The translations under genes and the position numbers were made by a program. Source: Exophiala sp. HKRS030 (lineage: Eukaryota; Ascomycota; Eurotiomycetes; Chaetothyriales; Herpotrichiellaceae). Taken from it: a stretch of DNA of 64,000 nucleotides. Of the stretch, positions 46,571 to 57,956 are shown in pieces. Location: assembly GCA_023897205.1 (NCBI GenBank), contig JAHWDD010000001.1, positions 4,030,001 to 4,094,000 on the forward strand. The letters are read 5' to 3'. The notes beneath the pieces are model-generated. The model was given only the letters and a program-made list of their open reading frames with translations, did no database searches and was not told where the DNA came from. The first letter of the stretch is position 1, and every line of letters starts with the position of its first letter.

Positions 46571-47546
46571 ATGTTTATCGCTCGGTCAGAATACGGTGAG
46601 TGCAGCATACTTTGGGCCCGGGCCAATACAATACTAACCATACTCTCGCCCAGATCGAGGAATCAAGTGAGTTTGGCGAGGAACTGCGAAGCGTGGAGCA
46701 TCAAAAGAAGAAGGTTCCATTAACATCTCAAACAGCACCTTCTCTCCTGAAGGTCGTCTCTTCCAGGTCGAATACTCACTCGAAGCCATCAAACTAGGGT
46801 CAACAGCCATCGGGGTACGCATTGCAGAACCACGAGGTCCCAATGTCGCACTCTGGCTAACTCGCACAGGTCGCGACTTCACATGGCGTCCTCCTCGGCG
46901 TCGAAAAGCGCGTAACGTCCCCCCTCCTCGTTTCGTCGAGCATCGAAAAGATTGTCGAGATCGACAGACACATAGGCTGTGCCATGTCAGGTCTCCAGGC
47001 AGACGCGCGGAGCATGATCGAGCACGCACGGATCGAGTCGCAGAACCACCAATTCAACTACAACGAGAAGCTGGGCGTCGAGAGCTGTACACAGGCCATT
47101 TGCGACCTCGCCTTACGGTTCGGTGAAGGTGCGCAGGGAGAAGAGTCTATAATGAGTCGACCGTTCGGTGTGGCGTTGTTGATCGCAGGTTGGGATGAAG
47201 ATAATGGACCGCAACTGTAAGCAGACCTCGAGACCTTGGGAGTTTATAGCGTCCTCACACAAACCACAGATATCACGCGGAACCGTCCGGGACGTTCTAC
47301 AGATACGATGCAAAGGCCATTGGGTCTGGCAGCGAAGGAGCCCAGGCCGAATTACAATCAGAGTACCACCGATCGTTGACACTGGAGGAGGCCGAGACGT
47401 TGGTGCTGAAGACACTCAAGCAGGTCATGGAGGAAAAGCTGGACTCGAAGAATGTGCAACTCGCCAGCGTCACGCGAGAGGGCGGGTTTAGAATCTACGG
47501 TGATGAAGAGATGAGCAACGTTGTTGCAAGACTGGAGGGTGAATAG
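46571..47546 (+). CDS. pup2: 20S proteasome subunit alpha type 5, with a 13-nt micro-exon
   Basis: Exons are 46571-46595, 46654-46666, 46736-46814, 46870-47216 and 47270-47546, encoding 246 aa, the normal length. Exon 2 is only 13 nt and joins MFIARSEY to [19 protein letters not shown]; the frame is exact and intron 1 carries a perfect ACTAAC branch. The N-terminal block [18 protein letters not shown] is the proteasome alpha signature, and the paralogue is identified as alpha5 by [20 protein letters not shown] and [28 protein letters not shown] and [15 protein letters not shown] [11 protein letters not shown] follow, then [20 protein letters not shown]. It forms part of the outer alpha ring that gates the catalytic chamber; alpha subunits are not proteolytic. 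No abnormality apart from the micro-exon. Confidence 0.97.
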
Positions 47547-47849
47547 GCGGCTGTGTCTCAAGTCACACTTTTTCCAGCCATTGTACATCAAAGTTACGAG
47601 CATCAATTGGAGTCGGGAGTGCCAACGAGCATAAAGGTCTGGGCCGGCAGTGTATACCGCCCCAGGGTCAAAATGAATGGATTTGCCCCATATCGCTCTT
47701 CTCGATATCTTTTACATCCAGTGTACAATTGCTGCTAATGTCGATAGAAATCTTTTATATACTCGCTTAACCCTCGCCTGTGTATTGAATGGGATGTAAT
47801 GTTTGGGCAGAGACTACGATTCCACCATCCATCAAAACTTCACACATCC
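47547..47849. other. Convergent 3' intergenic region
   Basis: About 300 bp between the stops of the alpha5 gene and the TauD-type gene. I see nothing beyond A/T-rich 3' sequence. Confidence 0.5.
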
Positions 47850-49324
47850 TTACTCTGTGGGACGCTCGGCCTGTGGGGTTATGCGTGCTATGTGTCGGCG
47901 CTGGCCATCTTGCCAGTCAACGAGAGCAGAGTGTGCTAATCAGTGTTAGGAGGATTTTTCAGCTTGTTTCCTCGAAGAAACTTACCAGTTACTCTGTTGT
48001 CCCAAACAACCACGGTATTGGGCTTCCACCTGACTCTGGCTTGAAGATCTTGACTGAGAGCGATGTGGTCATAAAGGAACTTCAATAAATAGTCGCTTTC
48101 TTCTTGCTTGAAGCCAACGATATATCTAGTGAATTGGGGATTGACGTAAAGCGCCTTCTCGCCGGTCGCGGGATGGGTCCTCACGACAGGGTGAACTGAC
48201 CTGAGGAATATCAGTGGCTGAGTCTAAAGGGGTGTCTCACCATCACAATGCTTACGAGATAGGGTTTCTTCTCACGATTCCGCCTCTGTTGAGTGCGCTG
48301 GTTGCCTGCTCATGACCCGAGTGAACGGCTTGCAGACCAGCCAGACGCTCTCGGAATGCAGGTGAGAGCCTTTCGTATGCCTTTGCCTGGTTGACGAACA
48401 AGGTGTCACCTCCGGCATCGGGCACGTCGAGGGCGTACAAGAAGGTGGTTCCTGCGAGAAAAGTCAGGACGGATAAAGTCATTCAGAACAGCTGACGGGC
48501 AATATACCAGGGGGTTGAATCTCATACGTGACATCGCTGTGCCATGCGATCGAGTTGGTGCGACTGTTCAAAAGATCGATGAAGGACTTGTCATCAGCAC
48601 CACGGTGGACTAGGTGGACTTCGGGGAAGCCTGCTGGTGCACCACTACATTGGAGGTCAGATGTCAAGTCACCTGGTGTTCCTGAGATGTAACCACCACA
48701 CTCACCTGGCTGGATGGATATGCAGTCTGCCAAAGTAACGGCCAAAATCAAGGGCCTTCTCAATTGGCAGAGTAGCGAAATCTTGGTCTCTGAATGCGAC
48801 CACTTTCTTCTGGGCTACCAGGAGAGCTAGTTCGTCCTTGCCCTTGTCATTCAACTGGGACAGCTGTACTCCCGTGACTTCGGCGCCGATCGAGGCTGTG
48901 AGATCCTCTAGATGGGTACCTTCCTTGAGGAGGTTCGGGAAAGTAGGGTCGGCGTCTTTGCCATGCTCATAATGTTCAAATGGCTGTAAGGGAGGGTATC
49001 TACAAGGATAGAATAATATGTCAGTTTGTCCGGTGGACCACTGGGACTGAGGATGGGGAAGACTGGATATCATGTTTTCCAAGACTTACTTTTCTCCCTT
49101 CTCATTGTCCCATACTGGCAAATAGCTGGTATACCGTGAGCAAATTGACTCTTGATGACCTCGAATGTCTCCCTTGCTTACTTGGGATAGGAGGCCGGGG
49201 CGAATTTTCCAGTGCCTTTCAACTCTTTCTCCAGTTGAAGTTTAGTGGGCAGGATATCCTTGTATGCACCGACCGAGTGTTTATGCTGATCCGTAACGGA
49301 TGTTGAAGAAAGTACTGCCGCCAT
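47850..49324 (-). CDS. TauD/TfdA-family Fe(II)/2-oxoglutarate dioxygenase, seven exons
   Basis: Exons on the minus strand: 49324-49182, 49125-49090, 48999-48706, 48644-48508, 48451-48256, 48200-47986 and 47935-47850, giving 368 aa. Six GT-AG introns of 50-90 nt all keep frame. The protein matches fungal alpha-ketoglutarate-dependent sulfonate/taurine dioxygenases: [42 protein letters not shown], the iron-binding WHSD (His193, Asp195), [36 protein letters not shown] with the distal His342, and an Arg-rich end ([10 protein letters not shown]) that would bind 2-oxoglutarate. The iron triad is complete. Enzymes of this group oxidise taurine, alkylsulfonates or related compounds to release sulfite and an aldehyde, but substrates in fungi vary. 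The gene is head to head with a Dal5-type transporter at 50092, so the two probably handle one substrate. Confidence 0.94.
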
Positions 49325-50091
49325 GCTTGCTCTGTTCAATTCCCGTCTGTTTATCTACGGAATACAAGCCTTGAATTCACTTGGCCAAGATACCGTGAGG
49401 GGGCCCATGGTCACTTTTATATCACAGACTCGGAATTCGGCATGGGATGGTGATTGCATCTCCAACGAACGACCTCTTCCCGCAGCACGACACCAGCATG
49501 CTCACTGGCGCAATCGAAATCGCACCCCGCAGGATTTGTTGTCAATCTAAGCAGAGATGAAAATATCATCTAGCAATGGGTCGGCAAGTAAGTGAACTTC
49601 ATTGCGATGATGATTAGTTGGGTGGAGAGAAACATTGCGTCTTCTTTTTTGAAATTGCGTGATCCTCGACATCAACCCAACATGGAAGGTACATGTTTTT
49701 CACACGCAACGTGCATGCTGTGTGTAAGGACAATGAATGGCCCGGTCGGGTGCGTACTCGACAAGGTATTCTGATAAGCATCATGTCCAATCAAGCTTGC
49801 TGACCGTCGAGCTTCGTGGCATTGAGGCATGGCTATCAGCTTGCCCATGCCGTTCCCATAAATCACGAGAGCACGCAATATCTTTGCTATCTATCATGGA
49901 TACAGTATGGCTATGGACCACGTCATACCTCTGTGGGGATACTGCCATTCTCCGTCAATATCAAGTCAGGATGCTGTACAAGATGATAAATGGATAAGGT
50001 GTGAAACGGAGCGAACGTCGCCTCGACTTCCTCCCAGAGTTCTTGCAGTATTCATTCAGCCCAAAAGGTCTCTTTGTGGCGGTCTGTATCC
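49325..50091. promoter_or_regulatory. Shared divergent promoter of the TauD-type and transporter genes
   Basis: 770 bp between the two start codons. I did not find a regulator site that I can name with confidence. The compact head-to-head layout supports co-expression (inference). No gene is supported inside. Confidence 0.45.
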
Positions 50092-52006
50092 ATGGCACGA
50101 GGTTCTTTTAACGCTGATCCTTCGGGGTTGAAGCTCGACTCCGTTTCCAAGAACGAGACAGTACGAAATACTGTTCCAGTCGAAGACGCTTCCAGTTCGG
50201 AAAGTAGTTCCTACACCGAGGACAAAACTTTCATTCGTGTCGATGGTGAAAACGCATATGTCCCTATTGACAGATACGAAGGTCGCCATCGCTGGGACCC
50301 TGAATTTGAATGGGATCCGGCGGAAGAAAAGAAGCTCGTACGCAAGATAGACTGGAAGATCTGTACATGGGTCTGTCTTACTTTTTTTGCGCTTCAACTG
50401 GACAGAGCGAACATCGTCCAGGCCCTGACCGACAACATGCTGGAAGATCTCAACCTGAACACAAATGATTACAACTATGGGCAGACTATCTTTTATGTGT
50501 GCTTCTTGGCGGCAGAACTGCCGTCGCAGTTGATATCGAAGAAGTTAGGCCCTGACCGCTGGATACCGGTTCAGATGATCAGCTGGAGCATTGTGGCCAG
50601 TTGCCAGGCTTTCTTGAGTGGGAAGTCGTCATTCTACGCCTGTCGTGCATTGTTGGGATTGATTGAAGGGGGCTTCGTGGGTCAACGATCTTCCATACTT
50701 TCTTCTCTGATCAACCTTTACAAGGTGCTGTGGCTGACTTGCCTATAGATCCCTGATACAATTCTATACCTCAGTTATTGGTACAAGGGGAGGGAACTTC
50801 CTGCTCGACTGGCATGGTTTTGGACGTCCTATCAAGCAACGAGCATTATTGGTGCATTTTTGGCAGCTGCCATTCTCACCATGCGCGGAGTCAATGGTCT
50901 CGCCGGGTAAGTACTATACGGTGTTTCTTGTGGTAGATGTGGTGCCAGGTCCTGACTTTTGGTACCTTTTTTTACAAACAGATGGCGATGGTTGTTCGCG
51001 TTGGAAGGGACAGTGACTGGCCTTATTGGTATCGCCACGTATTTCTATATGCCACCGTCACCCTGTCAGACGGCTTCCAGGTTTCGCGGAAAAGACGGTT
51101 GGTTCTCGGTGCGAGAGGAGAAAATCATGGTCAACCGTATCCTTCGTGACGACCCTTCAAAAGGAGACATGCACAATCGACAAGCCGTCACTCCCAAGCT
51201 ACTGTACCATGCCCTGTGCGACTGGGAAATGTGGCCAATCTACCTGATTGGTCTCTCGTTCCTCATTGTCAATTACCCGGCGACGCAGTATCTATCTCTC
51301 ATCCTCAAGCAATCCTTTGGTCGATTCGAAGTCAACATGCTCACGATCCCATCATACGTTCTCTTCATAATCAATCTGCTTTTTTGGACTTGGGTCTCGG
51401 AGAAGACGAACCAGCGCTTCTTGACCGGTCTCGTCAGTCAGTTCTGGGCTATGCCATTGCTCATTGCTTCGGAATTGCTCCCTGCTGACGCCTCCCGGTG
51501 GGTCAAGTATACCTTGGTGACACTCCTTGTTGGTACACCGTATGTGCATGCTATCAATGTGGCGATTACCAGTCGCAATGCCGGTTCAGTAAGGACCAGA
51601 ACTGTTGCGTCGGCCTTGTACAACATGTTTGTCCAGGCGAGTAACATCATTGGGTCGAATGTGGGTTTGATTCTGAATTGGTATTGCTGTGAAAAGAGAC
51701 ATCGTTGACACGAATCTACAGATCTACCGCAACAACGACAAGCCAATGTATCGGACAGGTAACAAGATTCTTATCGCCATTTGTGCCTACAACATTGTGT
51801 TGTTTCTGGGAGCCAAATCCTTCTATGTCTGGAGGAACAAGTACGTTGGAAGATGTATCCTTGAAGTTTACGTTCTGTTCTAATACAGTATCAATAGAGT
51901 TCGAGATCGCAAGTGGAATTCGATGACGGATGCTGAGAGGAGAGAATATCTTGCGACGACGACCGACAAAGGTAATAAGATGTTGACCTTCCGGTTCGCA
52001 CATTAA
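50092..52006 (+). CDS. Major facilitator transporter, Dal5/anion:cation symporter family
   Basis: Exons 50092-50676, 50749-50906, 50982-51660, 51722-51840 and 51898-52006 encode 549 aa, in frame throughout. The last acceptor could also be 9 nt upstream (TACAG), which keeps frame and adds three residues. The cytosolic N terminus (about 95 residues, acidic) leads into KIDWKICTWVCLTFFALQLD, then FYVCFLAAELPSQLISKKLG, ACRALLGLIEGGFIPDTILY, WYKGRELPARLAWFWTSYQA, EGTVTGLIGIATYFYMPPSP, TSRNAGSVRTRTVASALYNM and the tail TTTDKGNKMLTFRFAH. These are hallmark segments of Dal5-like permeases (12 membrane helices) that import allantoate, ureidosuccinate, dipeptides, vitamins, sulfonates or other organic anions. 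The start is an ATG with no better upstream choice. Pairing with the TauD gene favours a sulfur- or nitrogen-containing organic anion (inference). Confidence 0.94.
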
Positions 52007-52731
52007 GAAATAGGGCGCCGGCAAGCATAAAAACACACCACCATCAGCTCCTTCTCTTGAAGTATTGATGTTATGCGTCGTGGCGAATGTCCCAAGTTGT
52101 GCCTCTTTATTCCTTTAAGACCTTCGACGGCATCAGATGCTGATCAGACATTCGAAGTGATACATATCGGCCGCGTAGATATCAGTATTCAGGTCCAAAG
52201 CTACAAAGAGCATTCAGCCTTTTAATAAATCCACAGATCTGTATCAGATCAACCAGCGCGCAGAGTTACTTCAGGCGCCTAAAAGAGGTTCAGGCTGAAT
52301 CGGATGATTGAAGGTGCCATACGGAGTACAAGTACTTGGATCCTCATGAACTTGGACTATTACGGACTTACCGTACTGAGCATCTCGTCGTATCTCGTCG
52401 TCGTACTCGGTAGTTACTGTACTCGTACTCCGTACTCAGTACTTGCTCCGTACTTATGATTGACGATGCGGGGAAAATAATCACGCCGCGCTTCTCTCCA
52501 CCGTTGATGGCTTCGTCCTTGTCCGAAGTAGTTTGAATCCTCTTCCAGCCGCTTAGACAAAGTCGATCATCCGCCCGTCAGTTCAATTAAAATCGATCAT
52601 CTTCACGTGGGGAACAAATGGCCGAGCACGAGGACGTGCCCCCGACTTGACACTTCTCTGTGCGATATCAACTCTCTGAGAACATCGTATTAGATGATAC
52701 GAGTACGCAAGATTGTGATTCGTCCAAGACC
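52007..52731. promoter_or_regulatory. Promoter region of the Zn2Cys6 gene, with clustered GTACTC motifs
   Basis: About 725 bp. From 52320 to 52460 the sequence is packed with GTACTC/GAGTAC and related strings: TACGGAGTAC at 52320-52329 and GTACTCCGTAC at 52425-52435, the latter identical to 6223-6233. The density looks far above chance for mixed-composition DNA and the units are near-palindromic, so this may be a protein-binding array or a small repeat family. Confidence 0.5.
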
Positions 52732-55391
52732 ATGACCGACACCAAAGATTATGCGAATCAACACCATCACCAACATCAACCTCCGCCCCAATCAAGTCCT
52801 TCGTTACTGGGCCGCCATCCGACTCGTGCGAGTGACGCATCTTGGTCATCTTCCATCGACATGGACGGGATGACGAGTGGTTCGGCGGCGGCGGGGGCGA
52901 CCGCAGCACACGGTCGCAAACGCTCCGCCGACCACCTCCCCCCGGAACCACACGTCTCGCGCAAAGGTCGAGCTTGTCTGGCGTGCCGCAAGCTCAAGGT
53001 CAAGTGTGACAGCCTCGAGCGAGGCGACGCGGGGTGTTCACGGTGCCACCGTCTCGGGATCGACTGTATCACTTCCAAACGCATGCGTTACAGTCTCGAG
53101 GACGAAGATGGACGTCTCCATCCTCACATTGTCCGTCTGGACAGGGCGGTCGAGGATATCCTCTCTCACCTCAAGATGCCATCTCTCCACTCGTACTCGC
53201 CCATTCTCGAAAACTCTCAACCACAACAACAACAATCTCAAGTTCAGTCAGGTTCCTCGGATTCACAATCTCAACAGCAGCCCTCAATCCAACCGAATCA
53301 ACAACGACAACATCATTATCTGGCACCGCCACAACCACCCGAACCACCATCACATTCACAAACCACCCGCGAAAACTCCAGGGAACCACCCGGCGCCGTC
53401 GACCCGGAGAACCCGTCCTCGGAGATGGCCCCGGCTCCCATGGGATCCCTGTACGAGGTCACCCAACTCACGTCGCTGAGGAGCCGGCTGAAGTACGGGG
53501 CACCCGCCCGCCGCAACTCCAAGAAGAACATGGAAAACGACATGATCTCGTTGGGCCTTCTCGGCGTCGAAGAGGCCGAGGACATGCTCTCCTTGTTCAA
53601 GACCACCCTGTCCCGGTACCTCTTCGACGCCCCCATCCACGAGTCCCGTTCGTTGTTGTCGGTCCGGGAGTCTTCCACCTTGTTCTTCACCGCCATCGTC
53701 ACCGTCACCAGCCTCCACATCCCCGGCCGGGAGAAGACTTACGCCCTGGCCCACAAGCACCTCCGGGACCTGATCGCCACCAGCTTCTTCGACCGTTTCC
53801 ACACCCTCGAGGACATTCGGGCCTTGTGTATTGCCGCGTTTTGGTTGCCGGACCTGTCGTGGAAGTTGTCGGGTCACTGCGTCCGTATGGCGACGGAACT
53901 CAACCTACACCAGGCCTTTTACAAAGCTTTTTATTCTTCTTCTTCTACCACTACCACCACAACCACCACGTCGACGCGCCACCCGAAACTAGGTTTCGGT
54001 GATGGTAACAACGCCACCACCACCACCACCACCACCAAATCATCATCAGAACCCCTCGAGCCCGACCGTCCTGCTCAACTGGAACGTGCGAGACTATGGT
54101 ACTTACTATACGTCCTGGATCACCATTTTAGTATAGCTTACGGCCGCCCTCCCGTGACCGCCGAATTGCAGGCCATCAAGGAATACCACGTCTTTCTCAA
54201 CGCCCCCGAGTGTACCCCGAGTGACCGCCGGGTCTTGTCGCAGGTCACCCTCTTCATCATCCTCAGCCAGGCCTATGGACACTTCGGCCTCGAGGCCGAG
54301 AGGTTGATGGACGGGGACGAAGTGTCGTTGCGCACCCACGCGCGTTTCATCGAGGACCTGGATACCTGGAGGTACCAGTTTCGCCACGCCCTCAACAGAG
54401 ATGCCCATATCGGGGACTATCCCGCCGTCGGTACGTACAGTATTTTGTTATTGATTACTATCGCGGGAGGAAAAAATTGCATGCAACGACAAGAAAGAGT
54501 GAAAACAAGCTGACTGACTGTCGGGAAATTTTAGGCGTCGATTTACATTACTATTTCGCGTCCATGATGCTCAATTCCCTCGCTCTACGGGGGCGGTCGT
54601 TGTTCAACATCTCCTCGACATCAACTCTCCCAACAAGTCTTCGACCACTTGCCTCTCAGGCCATCAATTCGGCCCATCAGATCTTGATCATAGTCCTCGA
54701 CGAACCTTCGATACGAGACTCCATGGTCGGTGTGCCTTTGTATCTGCATACCGTTATCGCTTTCGCTGTGGTCTTTTTGATCAAGATGTCTTCTCGCTGG
54801 GCGGGCATTGGCGTCACGATCGACCCCGAGCAGAAAACGAAACCGCTGATCGAAGCTGTAATCGACTTGTTTAGAAGTTGTAGAGCCGGCAAGGATCACA
54901 TCTTATATGCGATGGCTGATGGGTTCGAAAGATTGCTCAAGAGTAACATGGGACAGGCGGGGCCTGGGAAGGCCGAGAATGGTAATGTTCATGCTCAAGC
55001 CCCTACGACCGCACGAGCCAACGGTCAACAAGCGGGCAGATTCGCACATCCCACACATTCCATGCCGCAACAGCCTCATTCAGAATTGTATGGCTCTGGG
55101 ACACCCACTATTCTCGCAGCGCAGCACAATACACTGTCCCCAACAGCATACACTCCTCAATCCCAATCCCACCCAAATGCCGGGGGTAGTTATGATACAT
55201 ATTTATCGCCACATAGCCAGCCTACATCGACTGGGACATTTGCAGGATGGCAGACCGAAGATGATATGCTCTGGAGTATGGGTATGGGCTATGATCTGCT
55301 GGCGACGGCGCCTGATGTGAATGCTCAGGGATTTCCAGGCTGGCCTGGAAGTGGGTCTGGTGATATGACAGGTGTCGGCTATGGGGTTTGA
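52732..55391 (+). CDS. Zn2Cys6 transcription factor with Gln/His-rich and Thr-rich tracts
   Basis: Two exons, 52732-54430 and 54535-55391 (104-nt intron, GTACGT/TTTAG), encode 851 aa. The frame is open upstream, but the first ATG is 52732 (MTDTKDYANQ). The zinc cluster is GRACLACRKLKVKC followed by DSLERGDAGCSRCHRLGIDC, with Cys82 and Cys85 at its start and a 9-residue central loop. A helical linker (HIVRLDRAVEDILSHL) may dimerise. A Gln/Ser/His-rich stretch of about 100 residues follows. The regulatory domain starts near LGLLGVEEAEDMLSLFKTTL and includes FFDRFHTLEDIRALCIAAFW, MATELNLHQAFYKAF, LWYLLYVLDHHFSIAYGRPP and VDLHYYFASMML, as in Leu3/War1-like fungal regulators. Thr tracts from CAC/ACC repeats interrupt it. 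Targets are unknown; the nearest accessory genes are the transporter and TauD pair upstream. Confidence 0.93.
54013..54036 (+). repeat. CAC/ACC trinucleotide repeat, coding
   Basis: Eight copies inside the transcription factor gene, translated as threonine. A second, less regular Thr-coding tract lies at about 53945-53975. Confidence 0.85.
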
Positions 55392-55619
55392 GAGAGTGGT
55401 GGTCGGTAAGAAAGAGTCCCTTGGGCGTTTCGCAGTTTCGTAGTCGAAAATGGCTCCTCCTGCTGTCCTTCGTCTCCAGTATGATACCCAGAAATTTTGG
55501 AAATTTTGCTTGATCTTGTCATAGACGTGCCACAGGCGGTAATGAAATAATGATCTGCTCATGAGACTCTGCTTCATCCATATCTTCAGTGTCGATTTGG
55601 TAGGAGTTGTTCCATTCCC

Positions 55620-56281
55620 TCATACGGGCAACTCTGCATTTCTCCTGCCCGACGATATCTTTTGCAGAAACATTTGGATATACGGACCCACGATAGGGAT
55701 GTTGCCGGCGAATGATGCGATCGTGGCAAAGAAGTCTCCAAATAGGACGAATATGCCGTAAAGTTCAACCAGAAATCCAGTCAGTGGCCAGCGGATCAGG
55801 ATGAGAAGAATGCCGGCCATAAAGGCCGCTGTTCCCTTCAATTTCTGTCGCCTTGCGAAGAAGATAAACGTCTTCTGAATTCCGATGATGAGAGTGAGAC
55901 CGATGAGGAATAAGATCTAGAGTACCGTCAGGCAAGAGATCGCTAAGGAAGAAACCGGTACACCTACGTTGCCCATTGCCAGCCTGCGGAACTTGTTAGC
56001 ATGGTTCTTATGACGATGATGACGTGGAAGGAGACATACATAGAACGATCAAAGAACATGATGACACCTCCAGTCAGGAACAATCCACCTAATGCAATCA
56101 GTTGAGGTCTATCTGAAGAGTCGCATGTTGCGCTTTACCTCCCGAACAAAAGGCGACCCCGATTTCTGTACAGCGATTAGTTCATATCCTTCTTCAGCGA
56201 AAACAGAGCATGCGCATAGCTTGCTAGTGCTAGGCATGGGAGAGACGTACTCTGCACATCTGTGAGCCACATGCTAGGCAT
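55620..56281 (-). CDS. got1: Got1-family Golgi vesicle transport protein, five exons
   Basis: Exons on the minus strand: 56281-56251, 56165-56139, 56088-56040, 55983-55968 and 55916-55620, giving 139 aa. The exons of 31, 27, 49 and 16 nt are all confirmed by exact frame continuity and GT-AG borders. The protein is a full-length Got1: MPSMWLTDVQKIGVAFCSGG, GGVIMFFDRSMLAMGN, LIGLTLIIGIQKTFIFFARR, and QKLKGTAAFMAGILLILIRW then PLTGFLVELYGIFVLFGDFF. Four short membrane segments are expected. Got1 is a small tetraspanning protein of the Golgi and COPII vesicles, needed with Sft2 for efficient ER-Golgi and endosome-Golgi transport (yeast and animal knowledge). The C-terminal tail is cytosolic. The gene is head to head with lunapark, another ER membrane-shaping protein gene. 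Confidence 0.95.
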
Positions 56282-56729
56282 TGCGACTGCTGAGCTGCGA
56301 AAGCGCTGTTAAGGAATGGAAGTTGGGCAGTTTTTGAGCAAGTGAAAGCGACGAGGCGAAGAAGAAGACCGTGACAATGACTTGCGAAATTCGTGGTCTG
56401 TACGGAGGGACTGAAGGATGAGTTCGATGTTGGAAAACAGCATAACTGTCCTCTGGAAATCGGTCATGCAGGGGTCGAAATAAAAAATACGCGTTCTCGT
56501 GGCTTTCTCCAGATTGACGGACGACGGCAGGAATGACGCAGCCTGCGCTACTCACACTTTACTGTGCTCCGTACCACTTTGTAAATCGAACATTCCAGTT
56601 TCCTGGCGCCTGTCTCGACCTTCGCACTCGGCCATGATCTCGGATTCGACGTTCTGGTGACAGGCTATCTTGATTGTCATTGGCGAGGGTTTCAATGTCG
56701 ACCACTTGGCAGCGATGAGGAAAGCCAGC
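56282..56729. promoter_or_regulatory. Shared divergent promoter of got1 and lunapark
   Basis: About 450 bp between the two start codons. A TGACGCAG-containing stretch lies near 56530-56545 and a CTCCGTAC string near 56568. No gene is supported. Co-expression of two secretory-pathway genes is plausible (inference). Confidence 0.45.
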
Positions 56730-57956
56730 ATGTCATGGCTCTGGAGGGTAAGAAACAATGCAAACCACCATTGAACCCCAAACTGATTGCCTCAGAGCGA
56801 TGCAAACTCTCCTGCTTCCTTTGAGAAAGCTCTCTCCAAGCTGTCCGCCCAGATTGCCGATGCGAATCTTGCCCTTGACACTACGAGATCTCGAGCCCGG
56901 CGAGCGAAGGCACTATGGACACTTTATACAACATTAACCTACCTCCTGTATACACTTGTCGTGGTTCTTGTGCTCGGGCCCGACGCTTGGTTCTGGTATC
57001 ATTACGCGGGCTTAGTCGGAGCACCGGCCATTATTTATGCAGTGCGCAAACTGCTGACTGCGTTCTTTGACTGGAGGGTGAATCGGCAACAATCATACCT
57101 GGATCATCTACAGAAACAGCGCGAGTCCAAGATTGCGGATTTGAAGAAGGCTACAAAGTACGACAGCACACAGGAGCTGCTGCAGAAATATGGAGGCGCA
57201 CCACCAGCAAAAACACCATCAAAACAACCACAACAAGGCCCGAAACGAAAGGTCAATCGGCGTCCAGAGCAAGCCCAACAAAGGACTGGAATAGCACCAC
57301 CCCCGACGGCAAATATACCTGGACGAAATGTCCAACCGCCTTCCGAGATACCACCGCAAAGTGGACCTCATTTTGCTTCTCCGGCGCATGGCGAGATGCC
57401 ACCAGCTGCTCAAACGCTCAGCAGCCCTGTAGATATGAGTCCCGACGTTCCTGGTTTTGCTCCTAACGCTTTTGCAAACCCTCCGCCTCCAACCAGTGCA
57501 TATGAAAACACGCACCACTGGTATGATCGCATACTCGACGTGATGCTAGGGGAAGACGAGACAGCAGCTAAGAATAGGCTGGTTCTACTGTGCTCAAATT
57601 GTCGCCTTGTCAATGGTCAAGCCCCTGCGGGTGTCAAGACGCTCGAAGAACTCGGTCGATGGAGATGCAGTGCCTGTGGGAGTTGGAATGGTGTGGAGAG
57701 TGAAGGTGCAAAGGTAGTCAAAGAGATTACAGCTACATCGAATCTGCATGATGGTGAGGACTGGGAGAGGGTGCCAGGCATGCCCGATGCTCAGGAAGTA
57801 TCTGAGGAAGATCAGCACGAAGAGTCGAAGACTGATCATGAAGCAGTCGATGGTGCCCAGGGAGCTACAGGTCGCGATGCCGCCGATGACAGTGGTATCT
57901 CCAAGCGAGTGACCCGAAGTGTGGGCAAAAAGGCTTCCTTTGACTCACTTGAATGA
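56730..57956 (+). CDS. lnp1: Lunapark-family ER junction protein
   Basis: Two exons, 56730-56747 and 56796-57956, encode 392 aa. The 18-nt first exon reads MSWLWR and is joined by a 48-nt intron (GTAAGA, branch ACTGATT, CAG) to SDANSPASFEKALSKLS, matching the usual fungal lunapark N terminus. An in-frame ATG at 56715 would add five residues. The protein has two membrane helices (about residues 46-67, LWTLYTTLTYLLYTLVVV, and 72-95) with a short loop, a coiled coil (WRVNRQQSYLDHLQKQRESK), a Pro-rich linker, and the C-terminal zinc ribbon with Cys272/Cys275 (LLCSNCRLVNG) and Cys297/Cys300 (WRCSACGSWNG). Lunapark stabilises three-way junctions of the tubular ER (family knowledge). The acidic tail is disordered. 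Confidence 0.95.

Noticed and set aside
53034..54002. 322-codon plus-strand frame inside the Zn2Cys6 gene
   Set aside because: It is an out-of-frame shadow, rich in Pro, His and Arg; the other frame encodes the zinc cluster and regulatory domain.
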